DNA of 6,418 nucleotides from Patescibacteria group bacterium (lineage in GTDB: Bacteria; Patescibacteriota; Microgenomatia; PFEM01; JAHIFH01), in NCBI GenBank assembly GCA_018900995.1, contig JAHIFH010000030.1, forward strand, positions 1 through 6,418, read 5' to 3'. Below the pieces are notes generated by a model. It was not told the origin of the DNA. It saw only the letters and a program-made list of their open reading frames with translations, and did no database searches. How positions within the stretch are numbered: position 1 is the first letter of the stretch; each line of letters opens with the position of its first letter. The translations under genes were made by a program, and so were the position numbers. Shown here one piece after another: positions 1 through 4,715 of this stretch.

Positions 1-844
1 CTTCTTTAATCTTCTTATCCATGCCTTTCTGAAAATATTCTTTAGGAATTCCTATTTTTAAACCCCTTATTCCTTTTTTAAGATTTTTTAGATAATTAGG
101 CGCCTCAACTTCGGGTGTTGTTGCATCAAGAGGGTCTTTTCCAGCAGTAATATTTAAAACTAAAGCGGCATCGGTGATATCTTGAGTGAGATGCCCGATT
201 GAATCAAGAGAAGAAGCCATGGCAATTACTCCATAACGAGAAACTCGCCCATAAGTTGGCTTTAGCCCTACAACACTACAAAAAGAGGCCGGTAGCCTGA
301 TTGAGCCTCCTGTATCTGTCCCCGTAGCCGCTAAACACATATTAGCCGCCATTGCCGCGCTTGAGCCACTACTTGACCCGCCGGGAACAAACTTTAAATT
401 CCAAGGGTTTTTTGTTGGACCATAATCTGAATTTTCTCCAGACGAACCATGAGCCCAAGCGTCCATGTTAAGCTTACCCAAAATCACTACTCCTGCTTGT
501 TTTAATCTTTTCACAGCAGTCGCATCATAAACAGGAATATAATCGTCTAAAACTTTTGCCCCAGCAGTGGTTTTGATACCCTTGGTGCTGTAAATATCTT
601 TTATGCCAATAGGAATGCCCAATAGAGGTTTTTCACTAAGCGTAGATTGTTTATTAATGATTTCATCAGCCTTCTCTGCTTGAGCAATTGCTTGTTTTTC
701 ACAAACGGTAATGAAAGCGTTTATCTTTTTATTGTGTTTTTTAATTTGTTGCAAACAAGCCTTTGTTAGCTCGACTGAAGAAAATTTCTTCTTTTTTAAA
801 CCTTCTTGGGCCTCTTTAGTGGTTAATTGATTCAGTTTTTTCAT
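1..844 (-). CDS. gatA: Glutamyl/aspartyl-tRNA amidotransferase subunit A (partial, C-terminus beyond left edge)
   Basis: The N-terminal 281 residues of an amidase-signature protein are present; GatA proteins are usually near 480 residues, so about 200 are off the left edge. GatA releases ammonia from glutamine and, with GatB and GatC, converts Glu-tRNA(Gln) or Asp-tRNA(Asn) to the amide form in the cytoplasm. The Ser-cisSer-Lys triad can be read directly: K82 in GIPIGIKD, cis-Ser S157 in PGGSSSGSS, and nucleophile S181 in GTDTGGSIRLPA. The 75 and 24 residue spacings match those of known GatA enzymes. GGSSSGSS differs slightly from the common GGSSGGSA, and NMDAWAHGSS replaces the common NMDEFAMGSS. 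The ATG overlaps the gatC stop (ATGA), so translation is probably coupled; no clear Shine-Dalgarno is seen. The gatC neighbour makes GatA far more likely than a generic amidase. Confidence 0.96.
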   Translation of the reverse strand, partial: MKKLNQLTTKEAQEGLKKKKFSSVELTKACLQQIKKHNKKINAFITVCEKQAIAQAEKADEIINKQSTLSEKPLLGIPIGIKDIYSTKGIKTTAGAKVLDDYIPVYDATAVKRLKQAGVVILGKLNMDAWAHGSSGENSDYGPTKNPWNLKFVPGGSSSGSSAAMAANMCLAATGTDTGGSIRLPASFCSVVGLKPTYGRVSRYGVIAMASSLDSIGHLTQDITDAALVLNITAGKDPLDATTPEVEAPNYLKNLKKGIRGLKIGIPKEYFQKGMDKKIKE

Positions 845-1125
845 TCAAATATAGCTTTAACTTTAAACATGCCTTTTTCAGTGTTTTTGGCTCCAGAAAG
901 AACTTCCTCTTGGGAAAGAGAAGGCTTTGGCTCATCCTCTCGAAAAACATTTTCTAAGCCTGTTACCTGGCTTGTGGGCTCAACTTTTTTAGTATCTAAT
1001 TTGTTTAATTGCTCAACATACTCTAATACCTCTGAGAGTTGTTTTTGGAACTTATTAATCTCAGCTGAAGTGAGCTTTAAGTTAGCCAGTTTAGCTATGT
1101 GTTTAACCTGGTCTTTGCTTAACAT
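841..1125 (-). CDS. gatC: Glutamyl/aspartyl-tRNA amidotransferase subunit C
   Basis: This 94-residue protein has the normal GatC length and pattern. Its N-terminal helix has the hallmark VKHIAKLANLKLT (residues 7-19), followed by the ELSE-like QLSEVLEYVEQLNKLDT helix region (29-45). The conserved linker VEPTSQVTGLENVFREDEP (48-66) follows; in solved GatCAB structures this belt wraps between GatA and GatB. GatC stabilises the amidotransferase and has no catalytic residues. It starts inside the end of polX (7 nt overlap, ATG within TTATGTTAA) and its TGA stop overlaps the gatA ATG, so all three genes are probably on one mRNA. A weak AAGAAG lies a few bases upstream of the ATG. TGA as the stop indicates no UGA recoding here. 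Confidence 0.96.
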   Translation of the reverse strand: MLSKDQVKHIAKLANLKLTSAEINKFQKQLSEVLEYVEQLNKLDTKKVEPTSQVTGLENVFREDEPKPSLSQEEVLSGAKNTEKGMFKVKAIFE

Positions 1126-2900
1126 AAAAGCTTCTTTATCTGATTATAGCTTAAGGTGTTAATTATATCCTTTTTTTGTGCCCAGCCGCGCCTAGCGACA
1201 GATACTCCATATTCCATTAAATCCATTTCTTCTAGTTGATGAGCATCGGAATTTACTACCATTTTCACCCCACTTTTCACAGCCTCACGAACAAGATGGT
1301 CAGGTAAATCTAATCGGGTGGGCCAGGCACTAATTTCCAACCATTTGTTGTTTTTTTGACAAAAATCGAAAATCTGGTCCCAGTCAAACTCCATTCCTTC
1401 TCTTTGATAAATCATCCTCCCTGTTGGATGACCTAAAATACGTGCTTTAGGATGATTCAAGCCTGATAAAACTCTTTTTGTCGCTTTTGGGCGAGGTTGA
1501 CGAAAACTACTGTGAATAGAAACAACAGCGAAATCTAAATAATCAAAGCCTTCCTCAGGTATGGCTAAACTACCATCAGGTCTAATATCAATTTCTAAAC
1601 CATTGAATAAATAAGTTGAACGAACAAGTTTTTTGTTCGAGGATTTAAATTGTTCAACAACATCTTTTTTCCTCTTTAAAATGGCAATAATTTGTTTATC
1701 TGAGTGTTGGCTGATACTTGGATTATGTTCTGCAATACCTACATACTGGTACCCCATTTTTCTTGCTTTGGTGACAATTTCTTTAATTGAGGCTGTACCC
1801 AAATCATGGCTGGGCTCTATGGGATAATTTGAGTGAATATGAAAGTCGCCTTTTATTTCTTTGAACTTAACTAGCTTTGGTAGCTGATGCTCTTGGGCTG
1901 CTTCAATCTCGCCTGTATCCTCCCTTAACTCAGGTGGAATCCAGTCCATGCCTAGTTCTTGGTAGAATTTCTCTTCTGTATCATATTTTTTCACGCTCTT
2001 TTTACCCATCTTTATTCCGTATTCAGATAGGCTTAAACCCTTTTTCTGGGCAATTTCTCTTAAATGAATATTATGCTGCTTTGAGCCGGTATAATGTTGT
2101 AATAAAGCTCCATAGGCATTAGGTGACATAGTTTTTAAATCAATCTGACGATTATCCCTAGTAACAATCCTGGCAGTATTGCCTCCAGCAGCAGCTACTT
2201 CTTTTATCTTTGGATAGCGACAAAAATGTTCAATGACTTCTTTGGATTTTTTAGTCGCCACCCCAAAATCTAAATCACCTACAGTGGCAACCCGTCTTCT
2301 CATACTACCAAGAGGGTCTATCCGCTTAACATGAGGACACTGCTTCATATAGTTAATCATCTCTTTAGCTAATTCGCCAGCAAAAGGTAAATTCATTCTT
2401 TGTCCTTCCTTACCTCTCTTACCAATCTCACCTAAACCCTCAAGAATGGCTTTCTCCGACTCCTCAGCAAAACCTTTGATCTGACTAATTGCTCCAACCT
2501 TGGCAGCTTTTTTTAGCCTATTTATCGCCCCTTTCGAAGAGGTTATTTTTAATTCTTTAGTCAATTTATAAGCTGTTTTTGCGCCAACGCCAGGAATTTT
2601 TAAATACTCAAACATAGCCGGGGGAAATTCGCCCATGACCTTTTCAAAATGTTTCACCTTACCTGTTCGAAACAACTCGTCCAGATAAGAAGCAATTGAC
2701 TTTCCCACCCCAGAAAGAGTTTCTAATTTACCGTCATCCCAAAGGTCTTTAACACTGCTCGTTGCGTGTTCCACTGATACAGCTGCTTCTTCATAAGCCT
2801 TAACTCTAAATTGTTGGTCACTTTTTATTTGATAAGCAGCTGCCATTCCTTTAAGTAAGCGAGCAATCTCCTGATTGCTCATTTTTCTACTCATCTTCAT
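1119..2900 (-). CDS. polX: DNA polymerase X family with C-terminal PHP domain (PolX)
   Basis: A full-length bacterial-type PolX of 593 residues (family usually about 570-600). It fills short gaps in DNA in base-excision and related repair, and the PHP domain usually gives a metal-dependent 3'-5' exonuclease or phosphatase activity. An N-terminal 8-kDa-like helical domain holds helix-hairpin-helix turns LSGVGKSIA (62-70) and IPGVGAKTA (102-110). The palm has GSMRRR...GDLD with D209 and D211, and the third catalytic Asp D254 in RQIDLK; the thumb has YTGSKQHNIHLR (270-281). PHP ligands visible are H354 and H356 (FHIHS), H392 (AEHNPS), E436 (NGLEID), H463 (SIHSS), H491 (HPTGR), and D552/H554 (SDAH); D366 is the probable remaining ligand. 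All active-site residues appear intact. M1, M3 and M7 are alternative starts, with no Shine-Dalgarno to decide. It heads an operon with gatC and gatA. Confidence 0.95.
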   Translation of the reverse strand: MKMSRKMSNQEIARLLKGMAAAYQIKSDQQFRVKAYEEAAVSVEHATSSVKDLWDDGKLETLSGVGKSIASYLDELFRTGKVKHFEKVMGEFPPAMFEYLKIPGVGAKTAYKLTKELKITSSKGAINRLKKAAKVGAISQIKGFAEESEKAILEGLGEIGKRGKEGQRMNLPFAGELAKEMINYMKQCPHVKRIDPLGSMRRRVATVGDLDFGVATKKSKEVIEHFCRYPKIKEVAAAGGNTARIVTRDNRQIDLKTMSPNAYGALLQHYTGSKQHNIHLREIAQKKGLSLSEYGIKMGKKSVKKYDTEEKFYQELGMDWIPPELREDTGEIEAAQEHQLPKLVKFKEIKGDFHIHSNYPIEPSHDLGTASIKEIVTKARKMGYQYVGIAEHNPSISQHSDKQIIAILKRKKDVVEQFKSSNKKLVRSTYLFNGLEIDIRPDGSLAIPEEGFDYLDFAVVSIHSSFRQPRPKATKRVLSGLNHPKARILGHPTGRMIYQREGMEFDWDQIFDFCQKNNKWLEISAWPTRLDLPDHLVREAVKSGVKMVVNSDAHQLEEMDLMEYGVSVARRGWAQKKDIINTLSYNQIKKLLC

Positions 2901-2923
2901 GATGTATTTATAATATCATAGAG

Positions 2924-2929
2924 ATTATA
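2924..2929 (-). promoter_or_regulatory. Candidate -10 box for the polX-gatC-gatA operon
   Basis: The minus strand reads a perfect TATAAT here, ending 23 nt before the polX ATG. No TTGACA-like -35 is seen at 16-18 nt upstream; that position is covered by the palindrome at 2942-2962. Transcription would begin near 2917, leaving a leader of roughly 17 nt without a Shine-Dalgarno. A second AT-rich TATAAA (2907-2912, minus) could also serve and would make an almost leaderless mRNA. The hexamer match is seen; promoter function is inferred. Confidence 0.5.
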
Positions 2930-2940
2930 CTAGCCGCTAG
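2930..2940. repeat. Short inverted repeat CTAGC-c-GCTAG
   Basis: Two 5-bp arms around one base form an 11-bp dyad immediately upstream of the minus-strand TATAAT. It lies in the spacer of the putative polX promoter, so it could be part of a protein-binding site. At this length it could also be chance. Confidence 0.35.
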
Positions 2941-2941
2941 G

Positions 2942-2962
2942 CGCAGTATGATATCATATGCG
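2942..2962. promoter_or_regulatory. Near-perfect palindrome between divergent promoters (candidate operator)
   Basis: The core TATGATATCATA (2947-2958) is a perfect 12-bp palindrome. Its outer flanks CGCA (2942-2945) and TGCG (2959-2962) are also reverse complements, separated from the core by one extra G at 2946. The result is 16 paired positions with a single-base bulge. It covers the expected -35 position of the polX promoter and abuts the plus-strand -35 TTGACT at 2963. The half-site ATATCATA recurs at 2913-2920, between the polX -10 and its start. Dyad structure is seen; regulator binding is inferred. Confidence 0.5.
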
Positions 2963-2991
2963 TTGACTAGGTAACAATAATCTGCTACTAT
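2963..2991 (+). promoter_or_regulatory. Candidate sigma-70-type promoter for tRNA-Asp and downstream genes
   Basis: A -35 hexamer TTGACT (2963-2968, 5 of 6 to consensus) is followed after exactly 17 nt by TACTAT (2986-2991, 4 of 6 to TATAAT). Transcription would begin near 2998, only about 3 nt before the tRNA-Asp 5' end, so the tRNA would have almost no 5' leader. This is the only convincing promoter seen for the whole plus-strand tRNA/LysM/Ig block. Confidence 0.65.
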
Positions 2992-3000
2992 AGGCATTGT

Positions 3001-3077
3001 GGGGTTGTAGCTCAGTTGGTTAGAGCGTCTGCCTGTCACGCAGAAGGTCGCGAGTTCGAGTCTCGTCAACCCCGCCA
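3001..3077 (+). tRNA. tRNA-Asp(GUC), CCA encoded
   Basis: A full cloverleaf can be folded by eye. The 7-bp acceptor GGGGTTG pairs with CAACCCC (3067-3073); the D arm is GCTC/GAGC; the anticodon stem TCTGC/GCAGA holds loop CTGTCAC with anticodon GTC at 3035-3037; the T arm is GCGAG/CTCGT around TTCGAGT. Discriminator G73 (3074) is the expected identity base for Asp. The CCA at 3075-3077 is in the genome, unlike the two other tRNAs in this window. It is the first gene behind the 2963-2991 promoter. Confidence 0.97.
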
Positions 3078-3089
3078 AGCTTAGGCGGG
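3071..3089 (+). other. GC-rich hairpin overlapping the tRNA-Asp 3' end
   Basis: CCCGCC (3071-3076) is the reverse complement of GGCGGG (3084-3089), giving six G-C pairs around a 7-nt loop. The 5' arm consists of the last acceptor bases, the discriminator and the first two bases of CCA, so this fold competes with the tRNA acceptor stem in the precursor. No T-run follows, so it is not a normal intrinsic terminator. A role in 3' maturation is inference. Confidence 0.4.
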
Positions 3090-3137
3090 TCAGCCCCGTA
3101 AAAGCAGACTGCCTGTCCTGTAAGATCACTTTTCTTT

Positions 3138-3168
3138 AGGACGTGATCACGAAGTGATTTTACGTCCT
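3138..3168 (+). other. Leader stem-loop upstream of the LysM gene
   Basis: AGGACGT (3138-3144) pairs with ACGTCCT (3162-3168), and inside it ATCAC (3146-3150) pairs with GTGAT (3154-3158) around a GAA triloop, with a small asymmetric internal loop. This gives about 12 Watson-Crick pairs in 31 nt. It lies 9 nt before the GGAGG ribosome site of the LysM gene and has no adjacent T-run. It may protect the 5' end of the LysM mRNA after tRNA-Asp is cut off, or modulate translation. The fold is seen; the role is inferred. Confidence 0.5.
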
Positions 3169-3177
3169 GCCTAGAAA

Positions 3178-3182
3178 GGAGG
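3178..3182 (+). promoter_or_regulatory. Strong Shine-Dalgarno GGAGG before the LysM gene, unusually spaced
   Basis: AAAGGAGG is an excellent anti-SD match, but GGAGG ends 16 nt before the ATG at 3199, longer than the usual 5-9 nt. No ATG, GTG or TTG occurs in the same frame between the in-frame TAG at 3172 and the ATG, so the start cannot be moved upstream. The start is therefore kept at 3199 and the spacing is noted as odd. Confidence 0.6.
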
Positions 3183-3198
3183 TTTTTGTCTAAGAGTA

Positions 3199-3774
3199 AT
3201 GGAAAAAACCTTATTAAAAAGACTTCTGAAAAACCTTAAGCTCAACGAGTCCACTATTAGCATGATTTTGGGAGCCCTGGTAATTGTTGTTGTTGGTGCT
3301 TTAATTTTCAATTACTTCCGAGGAGTTAAGCCTCCTAAAGAAGAAGAATTGAAACCAGAGGAAATTAGATTGGTCGAAGAAGCAGGTGAACTTGTTCCCG
3401 AAGGGCTACCAGTTGAATATCAGGTCAAAAAAGGTGATGATCTTTGGAAAATAGCCGAAAACTTCTATGGTTCCGGCTATAATTGGGTTGATATTGCTCA
3501 AGCAAATAATTTGAGCAATCCAAATATTATCTATGTCGACCAAATGTTGACCATCCCCCGAACAGCGGTCATTAAACCACTAGCGGCTGAGATGACTGCT
3601 TTTGGTCCAGTGATTGATGGCAGTGAGTATGTGGTCGAAAAAGGGGATCATCTTTGGGGAATTGCGGTTAGAGCCTATGGTGATGGATACCAGTGGACCA
3701 GATTAGCTCAAGCAAACAAGATTACCAGCCCTGATATTATTAATCCGGGTGATGTTTTAACAATTCCGAGATAG
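3199..3774 (+). CDS. Membrane-anchored protein with two LysM domains
   Basis: This 191-residue protein has a short basic N-terminus, one hydrophobic segment (about 20-39), a charged acidic linker (44-70), and two LysM modules at 73-121 and 143-191. LysM binds N-acetylglucosamine-containing glycans such as peptidoglycan, so it probably tethers the membrane to the wall or organises the envelope. The modules match at 27 of 49 aligned positions, sharing KGD.LW.IA, YG.GY.W, AQAN and LTIPR, which points to internal duplication. No catalytic domain is present. The positively charged N-terminus favours N-in, LysM-out topology; no lipobox or clear signal-peptidase site is seen. It lies between tRNA-Asp and tRNA-Gly on the same strand, most simply in one transcript. 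The domain call is firm; the cellular role is inferred. Confidence 0.9.
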   Translation: MEKTLLKRLLKNLKLNESTISMILGALVIVVVGALIFNYFRGVKPPKEEELKPEEIRLVEEAGELVPEGLPVEYQVKKGDDLWKIAENFYGSGYNWVDIAQANNLSNPNIIYVDQMLTIPRTAVIKPLAAEMTAFGPVIDGSEYVVEKGDHLWGIAVRAYGDGYQWTRLAQANKITSPDIINPGDVLTIPR

Positions 3775-3795
3775 TTTGTTCAGAAGGAAACAAAC
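3774..3795 (+). other. Weak hairpin at the LysM stop codon
   Basis: GTTTGTT (3774-3780) pairs with AACAAAC (3789-3795) around an 8-nt loop. Only two G-C pairs are present and no T-run follows, so it is a poor terminator. It would compete with pairing of TTTGTTCAG (3775-3783) to the repeat copies around tRNA-Gly. Confidence 0.3.
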
Positions 3796-3797
3796 AA

Positions 3798-3810
3798 TTT
3801 ACACTGAACA
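3798..3810 (+). repeat. 13-bp direct repeat copy 1, 9 nt before tRNA-Gly
   Basis: TTTACACTGAACA is identical to the copy at 3900-3912, and both copies end exactly 9 nt before a tRNA gene. TACACT inside it matches 4 of 6 bases of a -10 box and would place a start about 8 nt before the tRNA. The repeat could be an internal promoter element, a processing signal, or a relic of tandem duplication. CTGAACA within it also pairs with TGTTCAG at 3777-3783. Confidence 0.6.
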
Positions 3811-3819
3811 GAATAAGGT

Positions 3820-3892
3820 GCGGTGGTAGTTCAGCTGGTAGAACGTCTGCTTCCCAAGCAGAAGGTCGGGGGTTCAACTCCCCCCCACCGCT
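3820..3892 (+). tRNA. tRNA-Gly(CCC), CCA not encoded
   Basis: The acceptor GCGGTGG (3820-3826) pairs with CCACCGC (3885-3891). The anticodon stem TCTGC/GCAGA encloses loop TTCCCAA with anticodon CCC at 3853-3855, and the T arm GGGGG/CCCCC encloses TTCAACT. Discriminator U (T3892) fits bacterial glycine tRNAs. The three following bases are CTG, so CCA must be added by nucleotidyltransferase. It lies 45 nt after the LysM stop and 29 nt before tRNA-Thr, on the same strand, so co-transcription is likely. Confidence 0.96.
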
Positions 3893-3899
3893 CTGCTAG

Positions 3900-3912
3900 T
3901 TTACACTGAACA
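3900..3912 (+). repeat. 13-bp direct repeat copy 2, 9 nt before tRNA-Thr
   Basis: This is the second exact copy of TTTACACTGAACA (first at 3798-3810), again 9 nt before a tRNA 5' end. CTGAACAAA (3906-3914) is the exact reverse complement of TTTGTTCAG at 3775-3783. The two can form a 9-bp helix that encloses tRNA-Gly in the precursor RNA. The -10-like TACACT has no credible -35 upstream here because that region is the tRNA-Gly T arm. Confidence 0.6.
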
Positions 3913-3921
3913 AATTGAAGT

Positions 3922-3993
3922 GCTGGCGTAGCTCAAAGGAAGAGCAACGGTATCGTAAACCGTAGGTTGTGAGTTCGATTCCCACCGCCAGCT
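3922..3993 (+). tRNA. tRNA-Thr(CGU), CCA not encoded
   Basis: The acceptor GCTGGCG (3922-3928) pairs with CGCCAGC (3986-3992). The D arm is GCTC/GAGC with a short 7-nt loop, and the anticodon stem ACGGT/ACCGT holds loop ATCGTAA with anticodon CGT (3954-3956). The T arm GTGAG/CCCAC encloses TTCGATT and contains one A-C mismatch (3972 with 3982). The discriminator is U (T3993) and CCA is absent. At 72 nt it is slightly short. The next gene's ATG begins at 3995, leaving a single base between them. Confidence 0.94.
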
Positions 3994-3994
3994 C

Positions 3995-4711
3995 ATGGTT
4001 CGAAAAACAAGGTTAGCGAGAAAACAAGAAGCCAGAAATATCCGTCAGGCAATCATCTACATTATCCTCACCTTGGCGCTCGCCTTGGTTTTGGTTTTTG
4101 TGGGCATCCCTTTGTTAATTAGGACGGCAATTTTTCTTGGTAATCTAAGAACCAGCTCAAAACTCCCAGAGCAAACTGACACTATTCCCCCTTCACCTCC
4201 GCGCATCATTATTCCTTTTGAAGCCACTAATAGTGCCCAATTCTCTCTCAAAGGCTATACTGAACCAGGAGCTAACATCAAGCTTTATAATTCCGGGTTT
4301 TCATTTGGCGAAACAGTAGCTGATAATGAAGGCTCTTTTGCTATTGAAGACCTTAAGTTAACTTCTGGAAGAAACGAGATTTCCGCCGTGGCTCAAGATG
4401 CGGCCGGTAACGAAAGCCAGCCTTCAATGTCATCTGTTGTTGATTATGATACTACCCCGCCCTTGTTAGAAATTACTCACCCAGAGGATGGTGAAACAAT
4501 CACTGGTATTGAGAGTCAAATTACCCTGGAAGGAAAAACCGAGGAAGGGGCGAAAATAAGTGTTAATGGACGCTTAGTGATTGTTGGACCTGAAGGAGAT
4601 TTTAATTATCAGTATTCTTTAGAAGAGGGCGAGAATATCTTTATTATTGTTGCCCAAGATAAAGCAGGAAACCAAACGCAAAAAGAGCTGAAAGTCACTT
4701 ACTCTCCCTAG
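3995..4711 (+). CDS. Membrane-anchored protein with two bacterial Ig-like (glucodextranase-B-type) domains
   Basis: This 238-residue protein has a strongly basic N-terminus (1-17), one transmembrane segment (about 19-48), a proline-rich linker (58-70), and two beta-sandwich repeats (about 70-150 and 155-238). Each repeat has the pattern G.T..GA.I....., then G.F......L..G.N.I...AQD.AGN, typical of glucodextranase domain B and related bacterial Ig-like modules found outside the cell. The basic N-terminus favours N-in, Ig-out topology. No enzyme domain is visible, so an adhesive or scaffolding envelope role is only a guess. The ATG is one base after tRNA-Thr, with no Shine-Dalgarno between them; the next in-frame start-type codons (TTG) fall inside the membrane segment, so this start is preferred. 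The stop is 4 nt from the convergent gene. Confidence 0.85.
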   Translation: MVRKTRLARKQEARNIRQAIIYIILTLALALVLVFVGIPLLIRTAIFLGNLRTSSKLPEQTDTIPPSPPRIIIPFEATNSAQFSLKGYTEPGANIKLYNSGFSFGETVADNEGSFAIEDLKLTSGRNEISAVAQDAAGNESQPSMSSVVDYDTTPPLLEITHPEDGETITGIESQITLEGKTEEGAKISVNGRLVIVGPEGDFNYQYSLEEGENIFIIVAQDKAGNQTQKELKVTYSP

Positions 4712-4715
4712 TCCC

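Noticed and set aside
1..844. Generic amidase rather than GatA
   Set aside because: The overlapping gatC and the GatA-specific block around S181 (GLKPTYGRVSRYG) settle it.
2913..2958. CRISPR-like or mobile-element end from the repeated ATATCATA
   Set aside because: There are only two 8-bp copies, no array and no transposase, and the position fits a promoter region.
2908..3129. 73-codon minus-strand open frame across tRNA-Asp
   Set aside because: It is the antisense of a tRNA; its LTRLELATFCVTGRRSNQ stretch is a well-known type of spurious translation from tRNA complements. It also covers the divergent promoter region.
3101..3130. A tRNA remnant after tRNA-Asp
   Set aside because: CTGCCTGTC (3109-3117) repeats the tRNA-Asp anticodon arm segment at 3029-3037 and the surroundings are vaguely similar, but no acceptor, T arm or anticodon stem pairing could be formed. 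Too weak to call.
3774..3795. Intrinsic terminator after the LysM gene
   Set aside because: The hairpin is AT-rich with an 8-nt loop and is not followed by a T-run; the downstream tRNA genes are close.
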